NCBI GenBank assembly: GCA_007751255.1
Contig: CP036296.1
Coordinates: 744,001 to 808,000, forward strand
DNA from: Engelhardtia mirabilis
GTDB lineage: Bacteria > Planctomycetota > UBA1135 > GCA-002686595
Length of the DNA: 64,000 bases
Direction of reading: 5' to 3'
The first letter of the stretch is position 1; each line of letters opens with the position of its first letter. The position numbers were made by a program, and so were the translations under genes. Shown here in pieces: positions 29,890 through 38,011 of this stretch. Under the pieces are notes generated by a model. It did no database searches. It saw only the letters and a list, made by a program, of their open reading frames with translations, and had not been told where the DNA came from.

Positions 29890-31059
29890 ATGAGCGACAG
29901 GATCGACGACTCCCAATCCCCCGGCCGCGGCGCTGGAGACTCCACTGGCACGGGGGGAGCAGGCCGGCGACGGCTGCTCCAACTCGGCCTGGCCGGCGGC
30001 GCGGCGGCACTGTCGGGCTGCGGTGGCGGCGGGGGCACGGGACCGGCGGTCCACACGTCCCAGCGCGTGCGCTGGCGCCTGGCCTCGAGCTTTCCCAGCT
30101 CCCTGGACGCCATGTTCGGCTCGGCCGAGCTGCTCGCGCGGCGTGTGGCGGCCATGTCGGGCGGCAACTTCGAGCTGCGCTGCTACGAGGCCGGCGAGAT
30201 CGTCCCGGCGCTCAACGTGCTCGACGCGGTGCAGTCCGGCTCGGTGCAGGTAGGCCAGACCGCGAGCTACTACTACATCGGCAAGAACCCGGCCCTGGCC
30301 TTCGACACCTGCGTGCCCTTCGGGCTCACGCCCCGCCAGCAGCAGGCTTGGCTGCGCCAGGCCGGCGGGCTCGAGCTGACGCGAGAGCTCTACGCCGACT
30401 TCGGCGCGGTCAACTTCCCGGCCGGCAGCACCGGCGTGCAGATGGGGGGCTGGTTCCGCGAGCCCGTGGGCGGCCCGGAGGACCTGCGCGGCCTGAAGAT
30501 GCGGATCCCCGGCCTGGGGGGTGAGGTGATGAACGCCCTCGGCGTGCTGGTCCAGAACATCGGCGGCGCCGAGATCTACTCCGCCCTCGAGAACAAGACC
30601 ATCGACGCCACCGAGTGGGTCGGCCCCTACGACGACGAGAAGTTGGGCTTCTATCAGGTGGCCAAGAACTACCTCTACCCGGGTTGGTGGGAGCCGGGCC
30701 CGGAGTTGTCCTTCGTCGTCAATGCCAAGGCCTGGGCGGCCCTGCCGGCGGAGTACCGCGAGATGTTCGAAGTCGCGACGAACGAGGCCGCGATCGCGAT
30801 GACGGTCAAGTACGACGCCGAGAACCCCGCGGCGCTCGAGCGGCTGATCGGCCATGGCGTCCAGGTCGAGCCCTTCGAGGATTCGCTGATGCAGGCGGCG
30901 CGCGCGGCCTCGGAGGACCTCTTGTCGAGCGCCGCGGCGTCGGATGCGGGCTACGCGCGGATCCTCGAGCACTGGCGCGCCTTCCGCACCTCGGCCTTCC
31001 GTTGGTTCGGCACCGCCGAGTTCGCCTACGCGCGGACCGCCTTCGGCGGCGGCCGTTGA
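29890..31059 (+). CDS. TRAP transporter substrate-binding lipoprotein (DctP family)
   Basis: A 389-aa protein. The N-terminus has twin arginines and a lipobox (GRRRLLQLGLAGGAAALSGC), so it is exported, perhaps by Tat, and lipidated. The DctP fold features are WRLASSFPSSLDAMFGSAEL, ALNVLDAVQSGSVQVGQTA, GLKMRIPGLGGEVMNALG (the Arg that usually binds a carboxylate) and TIDATEWVGPYDDEKLGFYQ. The last is typical of binders of 2-oxo acids and related compounds. It delivers ligand to the DctQM permease encoded on the opposite strand 3 kb away. ATG 29890 is preceded by a TACATT hexamer about 57 nt upstream (29828). Confidence 0.9.
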   Translation: MSDRIDDSQSPGRGAGDSTGTGGAGRRRLLQLGLAGGAAALSGCGGGGGTGPAVHTSQRVRWRLASSFPSSLDAMFGSAELLARRVAAMSGGNFELRCYEAGEIVPALNVLDAVQSGSVQVGQTASYYYIGKNPALAFDTCVPFGLTPRQQQAWLRQAGGLELTRELYADFGAVNFPAGSTGVQMGGWFREPVGGPEDLRGLKMRIPGLGGEVMNALGVLVQNIGGAEIYSALENKTIDATEWVGPYDDEKLGFYQVAKNYLYPGWWEPGPELSFVVNAKAWAALPAEYREMFEVATNEAAIAMTVKYDAENPAALERLIGHGVQVEPFEDSLMQAARAASEDLLSSAAASDAGYARILEHWRAFRTSAFRWFGTAEFAYARTAFGGGR

Positions 31060-31061
31060 GC

Positions 31062-32291
31062 ATGGCCAGCTACGCGACCTGGCTCGAGTCCTCGATCGAC
31101 GGCACGCGCCTGGAACTCGATCGTCTGCAGTCCATGCACGCGGGGCGGCCGCTGCTCGTGCGCTACGACCTCGAGCGCGCGCGGCGCGAGGTCCGGCGTG
31201 AGGTCCTGGCGGGGCGCGAACGCGACCTGTGGCGTTACGGGGAGCTGCTGCCCGTGCAGCGGCGGGAGAACATCGTCTCCCTCGGCGAGCAGGCCACGCC
31301 GCTCTTGGCCTGTCCGCGCCTGGGGGCGCAGCTCGGCCTCGAGCACCTGACGATCAAGGACGAGTCGCACCTGCCCACGGGCTCCTTCAAGAGCCGCGGC
31401 ATGGCCCTGGCGGTCAGTCGCGCGAAGGAACTCGGGGTCACCCGTCTGGCCCTGCCCACCGCGGGCAACGCCGGTGGTGCGGCCGCGGCCTACGCGGCGC
31501 GCGCCGGGCTCGAGTGCTACGTGTTCATGCCGAAGGACACGCCCCTGGTGAACCGCCTCGAGGCCGGGCTGCATGGCGCCAAGGCCTTCCTGGTGGACGG
31601 CTTGATCGACGACTGCGGCAAGGTCGTGCGCGAGGGCGCCGAAGCCATGGGTTGGTTCGACCTGTCGACCCTCAAGGAGCCCTACCGCCTCGAGGGCAAG
31701 AAGACCATGGGGCTGGAGCTGTGCGAACAGCTCGACTGGACCCTGCCCGACGTGATCCTTTACCCGACCGGCGGCGGCACCGGCCTGGTCGGCATGTGGA
31801 AGGCCTTCGACGAGCTGGCCCGGCTCGGCTGGCTCGAGGGCGAGTGGGCCGACGGCCGCCGCCCGCGCCTGTTCGCCTGCCAGTCCGCCGGCTGCGCGCC
31901 TATCGTGCGCGCCTTCGACGCCGGCGAGCGCCACGCGCTGCGCTTCGAGAACGCCGCCACGGTCGCCAGTGGCCTGCGCGTCCCCGCTGCCGTGGGGGAC
32001 TTCCTGATCCTCGACGCCGTGCGCGCGAGTGGCGGGCAGGCCCGCGCCGTGGCCGAGGAGCGCCTGTTGCCCTGGATGTTCCGCGCCAGCTCCGCCGAGG
32101 GCCTGGGCATCTGCCCCGAGACCGCCGCGTGCTTCGCGGTGCTCGAGGACCTCGTGAACGAGGGAGTCGTCAGCCCCGAATCGCGGGTCGTCGTGTGGAA
32201 TACCGGGGCCGCCCAGAAATACGTCGAAGCCCTCGAGGCGCCCCTGCCCGAGCTGCCGGCGCTGGGCGACATCGATTGGGCTGCCCTCTGA
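31062..32291 (+). CDS. Threonine-synthase-like PLP-dependent enzyme
   Basis: A 409-aa cytoplasmic fold-type II PLP enzyme. LPTGSFKSRGMALAVSRAKE holds the PLP Lys; a TAGNAGGAAAAYAA block contacts the cofactor phosphate region; LYPTGGGTGLVGMWKAF is the glycine-rich phosphate loop. The length and order match threonine synthases (O-phosphohomoserine to threonine), but SFKSRG differs from the usual SFKDRG, so a relative such as a cysteate- or diaminopropionate-type enzyme is possible. It starts 2 bp after the dctP-like stop and is therefore in the same operon, which suggests a substrate link with the imported acid. Confidence 0.8.
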   Translation: MASYATWLESSIDGTRLELDRLQSMHAGRPLLVRYDLERARREVRREVLAGRERDLWRYGELLPVQRRENIVSLGEQATPLLACPRLGAQLGLEHLTIKDESHLPTGSFKSRGMALAVSRAKELGVTRLALPTAGNAGGAAAAYAARAGLECYVFMPKDTPLVNRLEAGLHGAKAFLVDGLIDDCGKVVREGAEAMGWFDLSTLKEPYRLEGKKTMGLELCEQLDWTLPDVILYPTGGGTGLVGMWKAFDELARLGWLEGEWADGRRPRLFACQSAGCAPIVRAFDAGERHALRFENAATVASGLRVPAAVGDFLILDAVRASGGQARAVAEERLLPWMFRASSAEGLGICPETAACFAVLEDLVNEGVVSPESRVVVWNTGAAQKYVEALEAPLPELPALGDIDWAAL

Positions 32292-32329
32292 CAGTCGGGC
32301 CCTCGGCGCCCTTCTGCACCTGCCGACCC

Positions 32330-33475
32330 ATGCTCGCCCTCACCCTGTTGACCGCCCTGGTCCCCCTCGCCCAAGCAACTCCCGCCGCCCGCGAGCTGCC
32401 GGAAATTCGGGGCCTGACGACCGTGCGCGGCGGCGTCGCGTTCCACCGCCCTCCCGCCGCACGACTTCCCGAGGGCTCCATCGGCGGTCGACCCCAGGAA
32501 GAGCTGGTCCTTTACTGGCCCTGCCACCAGCTCCTGGTCGAGGCCGACTTGGGCGTCCCCGAGCAGGCCCGCGCCGTCGATCGCTTGGTGGGCAAGGTGG
32601 CGCGCCTCGACCTGCGCGTGAGGGTGTTGGTGGTGGACCTGGGCGAGCGCTCCCTGGACGAGCTGGACTGGCTCGTCTGGCGCGAGGGCTGGTTGACCGA
32701 GCCCCTGGCCTTCACCACCGGTCTGGAGCCCGGCTTCGTGGCCGGCACCCCGGGCTGGCGGCTGTTCTCGGGGATCGAACCGGACTTGGGCAACGCGTTC
32801 GCGACGACCGTCGCGCCCGGCTGGGAGGAGCCCGCGCCCGCCCTGGAGGGCTTCTCCCTGGAGGATGCCGCGGCGATCCCGCGATTGGTGGAGGACCACC
32901 TCGAGGTGCTCGACGACGGCTACGAGGGGCGCCTGGGACGCAAGCTGGCCCGGGCCCTGGCGAAATTGGAGGTCGCCGACTTCATGGACGAGGTGAAGGC
33001 GGAGACCGATCGACTCCAGCGGGATGTCGACGGGGGAGACCTCGGCGCCGCGCTCCACGGTGCCGCGCGATCGCTGGCCACGACGGCCCTCAGGACCGGA
33101 CTGGTCACGGTCCTCACGGAGAAGCTGCTCGAGATCGAGCTGCTGCTCCGCATGGGTCAGCCGGAGGATGGCTTCGAGGTGCTGGAGTGGACCAAGCGCT
33201 CCTTCGGCGATTTGGCCGAGGGCCTCGAGCCCTCGAAGGACATGGCCGAGGCCTACTCCGGCGCAGGCCGCAAGCACGGCAAGACCCTCGAACGCGTCCT
33301 GCGTCTCGGCGCCAGGACCGACCCGGCCGAGGTGCGCCAGGAGCTGGTCGAGCTCCTGTCCCAGGCGGACCTACCCCCGCCCGTCGCCGCCCGCGCGCAG
33401 CACTACGTGGACCTGATCGACCGCTTTGCAGCGTCCCCCGGGCCGGCGACCGGTGGGGGCGAGGGAAGCGACTGA
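32330..33475 (+). CDS. Hypothetical secreted protein
   Basis: A 381-aa protein with a short Sec signal peptide (MLALTLLTALVPLAQA). No recognised domain. The central part is Leu/Glu-rich and helical (residues about 190-330), with acidic and basic faces. It begins 38 bp after the threonine-synthase-like gene on the same strand, so it is probably the last gene of that operon. Confidence 0.65.
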   Translation: MLALTLLTALVPLAQATPAARELPEIRGLTTVRGGVAFHRPPAARLPEGSIGGRPQEELVLYWPCHQLLVEADLGVPEQARAVDRLVGKVARLDLRVRVLVVDLGERSLDELDWLVWREGWLTEPLAFTTGLEPGFVAGTPGWRLFSGIEPDLGNAFATTVAPGWEEPAPALEGFSLEDAAAIPRLVEDHLEVLDDGYEGRLGRKLARALAKLEVADFMDEVKAETDRLQRDVDGGDLGAALHGAARSLATTALRTGLVTVLTEKLLEIELLLRMGQPEDGFEVLEWTKRSFGDLAEGLEPSKDMAEAYSGAGRKHGKTLERVLRLGARTDPAEVRQELVELLSQADLPPPVAARAQHYVDLIDRFAASPGPATGGGEGSD

Positions 33476-33515
33476 CGGCGGCGGATCCTCGCAGCTCGCA
33501 TTGCGGCGCAGCCGA

Positions 33516-34016
33516 CTACGGCAACACCGCCGGCGCCCGCTCGATGCGGATCGCCGCGCCGTCGCGCAGCTCGCCGCCCTCGAGGATCGCGGCGCGCACG
33601 CCGCCGCGGCGACGCAGGAGGGTCAGGCTGTCCAGCTCCAGGAGGCGGTCGAGATGGGCGCAGGGCGGGCAGGTGCCCGTGACGCGCACGAGCACCGTGC
33701 CGATGCGCAGGTGGGCGCCGACCAGGGCGCGCAGGTAGAGGCCGCTGACCACCAGGTTGCGCCGCAGGTCGCCGGGCGCGAGGTCGCGACCGCTCGCCGC
33801 GCGTAGGTGCTCGACGGCCTCGGCCGTGACGAGGGTCAAGTCGCGTCCGTTCGGGTTCGGCACCGGGGTGAAGGTGCCGGCCCCGTTCGCATAGCGATCG
33901 CCCTCGAGTCCGCGGCCGGGGATGGCTCGCGCGATCTCGACTTGCCGAGGCTGTGCGGTCGCGCGGGCCGCGATCCAGATCGACTCGAGGCGCGCGCCCA
34001 TGGCCTTCTCACTCAC
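33516..34016 (-). CDS. MOSC-domain protein
   Basis: A 166-aa protein consisting of one MOSC domain. These domains, related to molybdenum cofactor sulfurases, handle sulfur or metal-sulfur clusters. The family signature is present: GRGLEGDRYANG, LRRNLVVSGLYL, then TGTCPPCAHLD with the cysteine(s) expected to carry sulfur, and RGGVRAAILEGG. The start GTG 34016 overlaps the DctM stop by 8 bp; an internal ATG at 34001 is the alternative. Its coupling to a TRAP permease is not functionally obvious. Confidence 0.85.
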   Translation of the reverse strand: MSEKAMGARLESIWIAARATAQPRQVEIARAIPGRGLEGDRYANGAGTFTPVPNPNGRDLTLVTAEAVEHLRAASGRDLAPGDLRRNLVVSGLYLRALVGAHLRIGTVLVRVTGTCPPCAHLDRLLELDSLTLLRRRGGVRAAILEGGELRDGAAIRIERAPAVLP

Positions 34017-35349
34017 CCCCCGAGATCAGCGCGGTGACCAGCTCGGGGAAGGCGATCACCAGACCCAAGGCCACCAACTGGATGGCGATGAACGGCACCG
34101 CACCGCGGTAGATGGCCGAGGTGGGGATCTCCTTGGGCGCCACGCCACGCAGGTAGAACAGGGAGAAGCCGAAGGGCGGGGTCAGGAACGAGGTCTGCAG
34201 GTTCATGGCGATCATCACGCCGAACCACACCATCTGATCGTCCTCGATCCCCAGGGCCCGCGCGGCGGGCGCGATCAGGGGCAGGATGATGAAGGCGATC
34301 TCGAAGAAGTCGATGAAGAAGCCGAGTAGGAAGATCGCCACGTTGGCGACGATCAACAGTCCCACCACGCCACCCGGCAGGCCGGTCAACAGGTCCTCGA
34401 TCCACACGTCGCCGTAGACGCCGCGGAAGACCAGCGAGAAGGCCGTCGAGCCGATCAACAGGAACACGACCATGGTCGTGAGCCGCATGGTCTCGCGCGC
34501 CGTTCCGCGCAGGGCGGCGAGGGTGAAGCGGCCGCTGACCGCCGCCAGGAGGCACGCGCCGAGGGCGCCGAGGGCCCCGGCCTCGGTGGGGGTGGCGATG
34601 CCTGCGAAGATGCTGCCGAGCACCACCAGAATCAGGGTCAAAGGCGGCAACAGCACGCGGACCACGTCCAGGCCCAGGGAGCCGGCGGCCTCGGCGCGCT
34701 CGGCGGCGGGGATCGCGGGGGCCAGCTCCGGCCTAAGGAAGGCCACCGCGACCACGTACAGGGCGAAGAAGCCCGCCAGCATCAGCCCCGGCACCAGGGC
34801 CCCGACGAACAGGTCTCCGACCGACAGGCCGAGCTGGTCGCCGAGCACCACCAGCACCACGCTCGGCGGCACGATCTGACCCAGGGTGCCGGAAGCGCAG
34901 ATCACGCCGGTGGAGAAGCTCGGCGCGTAGCCGTAGCGGGTCATGATCGGCAGGGAGATCATGCCCATGGCGACCACCGATGCGCCCACCACGCCGGTCG
35001 CCGCCGCCAGCAGCACGCCGACGAAGACCACCGCCAGGGCCAGGCCTCCACGCATGGGGCCGAACAGGAGGCCGACGGTGCGTAGCAGGTCCTCCGCCAG
35101 CTTGGACCGCTCCAACATCGTCCCCATCAAGATGAAGAAGGGCACGGCCAGCAGCACCTGGTTGCCCATCACCCCGAACACCCGTTCGGGGAAGGCGAGC
35201 ATGAAGGTCCACTCGAAGTAGCCGGTGGCGACGCCGATGGCGGCGAACAGGAGCGACGTGCCGCCCAGGGAGAAGGCCACCGGGTAGCCGCTGAAGATCA
35301 GCAGGAACACGACCCCGAACATCAGCGGGCCCAGCCAGTCACCGCCCAT
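34009..35349 (-). CDS. TRAP transporter large permease (DctM family)
   Basis: A 446-aa integral membrane protein with about 12 hydrophobic segments. Family motifs are clear: LAVPFFILMGTMLERSKLAE, ATGVVGASVVAMGMISLPIM, GQIVPPSVVLVVLGDQ, GIATPTEAGALGALGA and a C-terminal FLTPPFGFSLFYLRGVAPKE. It carries substrate with Na+ and works with DctQ and the DctP-like protein. ATG 35349 shares one base with the DctQ stop (TGATG), so it is translationally coupled. Confidence 0.95.
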   Translation of the reverse strand: MGGDWLGPLMFGVVFLLIFSGYPVAFSLGGTSLLFAAIGVATGYFEWTFMLAFPERVFGVMGNQVLLAVPFFILMGTMLERSKLAEDLLRTVGLLFGPMRGGLALAVVFVGVLLAAATGVVGASVVAMGMISLPIMTRYGYAPSFSTGVICASGTLGQIVPPSVVLVVLGDQLGLSVGDLFVGALVPGLMLAGFFALYVVAVAFLRPELAPAIPAAERAEAAGSLGLDVVRVLLPPLTLILVVLGSIFAGIATPTEAGALGALGACLLAAVSGRFTLAALRGTARETMRLTTMVVFLLIGSTAFSLVFRGVYGDVWIEDLLTGLPGGVVGLLIVANVAIFLLGFFIDFFEIAFIILPLIAPAARALGIEDDQMVWFGVMIAMNLQTSFLTPPFGFSLFYLRGVAPKEIPTSAIYRGAVPFIAIQLVALGLVIAFPELVTALISGGE

Positions 35350-35939
35350 CAGCGTCCGCCCTCCACGCCGCCCGGTTCGGTGGCCGTGGGGTCGAGCTCT
35401 TCGAGGCCGACCTCCTGCGGGCTGCGGCCGGCCAGGACCGCGACGCGCTTGACCGCCTCCGAGAGGCCCTGCAGCAGCAGCAGGGCGAAGGCCAACAGCA
35501 CCACGGCCTTGATCGGCCAACGCGGCAGCCCGCCCGGGTCGGGGGAGACCTCGCCCACGGCGATCGACTCGCGCACCGCCGGCCACGAGGCCCACAGGGC
35601 GAAGACGCAGAAGGGCACCAGGAACAGCAGCGTGCCGACCAGGTCGATCCAGGCCTTGCCGCGGACTCCCAAGCGGCCGTAGAGCACGTCGACCCGCACG
35701 TGGGCACCCGAGCGCAGGGCCCAGGGGGCGCCGAGCAGGAAGACCAGGCTGAACAGGTACCACTGCAGCTCGATCCAGGCGTTGGAGCTGAGCTGCAGGT
35801 CGACGAAGCGTCCGGTGTAGCGGGCCAGGGCGTTGAAGGCGCCGACGGCCACCATCAGGGCGGTCAGCCAGGCCACGAAGCCGCCGACACGCCGATTGAG
35901 GGCGTCGACGAGGCCGGCGGCTGAGAGGAGTCCGTCCAT
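35349..35939 (-). CDS. TRAP transporter small permease (DctQ family)
   Basis: A 196-aa membrane protein with four hydrophobic segments. It has the DctQ signature SNAWIELQWYLFSLVFLLGA and GAHVRVDVLYGRLGVRGKAW. It forms the permease with the downstream DctM. There is no Shine-Dalgarno sequence; TAGTCT lies 10 nt before the ATG. Confidence 0.93.
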   Translation of the reverse strand: MDGLLSAAGLVDALNRRVGGFVAWLTALMVAVGAFNALARYTGRFVDLQLSSNAWIELQWYLFSLVFLLGAPWALRSGAHVRVDVLYGRLGVRGKAWIDLVGTLLFLVPFCVFALWASWPAVRESIAVGEVSPDPGGLPRWPIKAVVLLAFALLLLQGLSEAVKRVAVLAGRSPQEVGLEELDPTATEPGGVEGGR

Positions 35940-35949
35940 CGGGGCGCGG

Positions 35950-35955
35950 AGACTA
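35950..35955 (-). promoter_or_regulatory. Candidate -10 hexamer TAGTCT close to the dctQ start
   Basis: Minus-strand TAGTCT with only 10 nt to ATG 35939; transcription would begin at or very near the start codon. Confidence 0.4.
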
Positions 35956-35984
35956 ACGCAGGCCCGCCGCCAGGCGGGACCGGC

Positions 35985-35990
35985 TATCTT
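35985..35990 (+). promoter_or_regulatory. Candidate -10 hexamer TATCTT for the selenoprotein gene
   Basis: TATCTT 52 nt before ATG 36043, in the same GGCTANNNT setting seen before other genes here. No -35 box recognised. Confidence 0.3.
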
Positions 35991-36042
35991 TGGAGGCCGT
36001 CACCGCCCACTCCAACCCGCGCGCCAGGGGGCGCACGCAGAC

Positions 36043-37155
36043 ATGATCAAACTCGCCGTTTCCGGCCTCGGACTGGCCTCGCTGCTCGGCATCGCCATGC
36101 CCGCGGCGCCGGCTGTCGTCCTCGCGCCGGCCACCGTCTTCATGGATTCGACGCTCCAGGAGGCCGGGGCCTGGCAAACCCTCGTACAGGCCTACGACGC
36201 GGCCGTCGAGCAGTGGCAGGCCAAGTACGACGAGGCCGGGGACCTGAAGGTCCGGCGGGCCCTGCGCCAAGAGCACCCGGCCATTGCCTATTGGGGGCGG
36301 GTCGGTGCCCTGGCCGACGCGGGCGAAGGGCGAGCCCTGGTCTGGCAGCTCGAGAACGCCGGACTTGCCGGACACACCGGCGCCGAGGGCCGCCGCGTGA
36401 AGGCCGAGGTCTACGGGCGCCTGTTCCCCGAGCACGTGGCCGCCGAGTGGTTCGAAGCTGTGGTCGCGCACTTGGCCAGCGACCGCCGCGCGGTCGGCGA
36501 CGAGCTGTTCGAGCGGTACCTGCGCTCGACCATCGACTCCGACGCACTGCCCGAGGCGAAGGCGCGCGCGCTCGTCACGCTCGGCTCCTGGTTGCTCGAG
36601 TCGGACGACGCGGCAACGGCCGAGGGCGGCTGGCCGCTGCTGGAGCGCGCCGCGAGCGAGTTCGGCGCGACCGAGGCCGGCGCCGAGGCCGGCGACCTGA
36701 TCTACGTCCGGCGCAACCTGATCGTCGGCGCGATCGCGCCCGACTTCGAAGGCACGACGATCGACGGCACGACCTTCCACCTCGCCGACCATCGCGGCAA
36801 GGTCGTCGTGCTCGATTTCTTCGGCTTCTGGTGAGGCCCTTGCCGCGGTGAGATGCCTCACCTGGCGGAGCTCGTGCAGCTCCACAAGGACCGTGACTTC
36901 GCGCTGATCGGGATCAATGCCTTCGACGACGAGGAGGCTTTCCACAAGGGCGTCGAGGAGTTCGGCGTGAACTGGACCGTGGCCTACCAGGCTGACTCCA
37001 AGGCGCCGATCTGCGACCTGTTCCGGGTCCAGGCCTACCCGACGATCTTCGTGCTCGACCCGGAGGGCCGCATTGCCGCCACGGGCCTGCGCGGGGAGTC
37101 CCTGGCAGCGAAGGTCGCGGAGATGCTCGACGCCCACGAGCAGCCGGCCGACTGA
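36043..37155 (+). CDS. TlpA/ResA-like thioredoxin selenoprotein (Sec-Gly-Pro-Cys active site, UGA at 36832-36834)
   Basis: Reading through TGA at 36832 as selenocysteine gives 370 aa. Residues 1-25 are a signal peptide (MIKLAVSGLGLASLLGIAMP). 30-230 is a helical region of unknown role. About 230-370 is a TlpA/AhpC-like redoxin: GAIAPDFEGTTIDGTTFHLA, then GKVVVLDFFGFW-U-GPCRGEMPHLAEL with Sec at residue 264 in place of the first CxxC cysteine, then FALIGINAFDDEEAFHKG, and VQAYPTIFVLDPEGRIAATG with the cis-Pro before TIF. The frame after UGA runs 107 codons to TGA and holds every expected thioredoxin element, so UGA is not a true stop. A hairpin lies 8-34 nt after the UGA (36843-36868). It is probably a periplasmic thiol-disulfide oxidoreductase. 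Automatic gene calling will split or truncate it. Sec machinery is not in the window, so its presence elsewhere in the genome is assumed. Confidence 0.85.
36843..36868 (+). promoter_or_regulatory. Candidate bacterial SECIS hairpin downstream of the UGA
   Basis: Stem CCGC + GGTGAG (36843-36852), loop ATGC, then CTCACC (36857-36862), a 2-nt TG bulge and GCGG (36865-36868): ten base pairs in all. The loop begins 18 nt after the UGA, inside the 16-37 nt window described for bacterial SECIS elements, and contains a G. GC-rich coding sequence forms hairpins easily, so this is supportive rather than proof. Confidence 0.6.
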
Positions 37156-37192
37156 GCGCGACCCGTCACGGATTGCCGCCGACCCGACGCGA

Positions 37193-37226
37193 ACGAGTCT
37201 TCCCTCGGATGGGGGAGGGCTCGTTT
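37193..37226 (+). terminator. Rho-independent-type terminator after the selenoprotein gene
   Basis: ACGAG (37193-37197) pairs with CTCGT (37220-37224) and CCCTC (37202-37206) with GAGGG (37215-37219), followed by TTT. It sits 38 bp after the stop at 37155. Confidence 0.6.
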
Positions 37227-37306
37227 TCGCATTTGCGAAGCGCTAGCTTGCTCGGCCCCCCCCAACGGCGGCCACGAGCGGTGGCCGAGGAGCCATCACC
37301 GAAACC

Positions 37307-37669
37307 ATGACCCTGCCCACCGACGACGGTCTGCTGTTGCTCCACAACCCCGCCTGTTCCAAGAGCCGCGCACTCGAGCAGGCGTTGCGAGAGCGTGGTG
37401 TCGCGTTCACGACTCGGCTCTACCTGGACCAGCCGCTGGATGAGGTCGAGTTGGCCGATCTGATCCGTCGGCTCGGCGTGCAGGCGCGCGACATCGTGCG
37501 ATCGGGCGAGCCGCAGTACGCGGATGCCGGCCTGCACCCACGTTCCGAGACCGCGGCGATCCTCGACGCGGTGGCCTGCTATCCGCAGTTGCTCCAGCGG
37601 CCCGTGCTGCTGCGGGGCGAGCGGGCGGCGATCGGACGTCCCCTCGAAGCGGCCCTCGAGCTGCTCTGA
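37307..37669 (+). CDS. arsC: ArsC-family arsenate reductase (glutaredoxin type)
   Basis: A 120-aa protein, the usual ArsC length. LLHNPACSKSRALEQAL contains the catalytic Cys. The oxyanion-binding Arg positions are at DIVRSGEPQYADAGL, QRPVLLRGERAAIGRPLE. It reduces arsenate to arsenite with glutathione/glutaredoxin, or belongs to the closely related YffB/Spx-like group. No ars operon partner (ArsB, ArsR) is next to it. A TAGCTT hexamer about 60 nt upstream (37244) is a possible -10. A weak hairpin follows the stop (GGTCGC 37670 / GCGACC 37692). Confidence 0.85.
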   Translation: MTLPTDDGLLLLHNPACSKSRALEQALRERGVAFTTRLYLDQPLDEVELADLIRRLGVQARDIVRSGEPQYADAGLHPRSETAAILDAVACYPQLLQRPVLLRGERAAIGRPLEAALELL

Positions 37670-38011
37670 GGTCGCCCCGCGCCCGCGCGACCGCCCGGGC
37701 CGCAGTTGACTGGATATTCACGCCGCACCTCCACGGCGCCGGCGGCCCCCTCCGGGATCCCCGCCTGCCCGTCCAGGTCGCTGCCAGCCTTGGACTTAGG
37801 CGCGAGCGAGCGACGGGCGGTCGAAGCGCTCCGGCGATCCGCCTCGGCCGAGCCTGGCGGGGCGCCGATCGGGCTCGCCGTGGCCGTGCTCTAATGCCGC
37901 GTCCGCGAAGGCCAGGACGAACTCGCATTCGAGCGTCCGGCCCCTCGATCGAGCCCTCCGCGCCACGGCCGGCGCGGAGAGTCGATCCGCTACCCAACCC
38001 CCTCAGAAGCC
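37670..38011. other. Gene-free stretch upstream of the LTD gene pair
   Basis: 342 bp. It starts with a GGTCGC/GCGACC hairpin after arsC. TTGACTGGATATTCAC at about 37706 resembles promoter boxes, and TCTAAT at 37889-37894 is a possible -10 about 120 nt before the LTD start. No coding potential seen. Confidence 0.35.

Noticed and set aside
36043-36834. Truncated redoxin ending at UGA, or a pseudogene
   Set aside because: The downstream frame keeps all thioredoxin features with no frameshift or decay, and the UGA falls exactly on the catalytic Cys position; selenocysteine explains this better.
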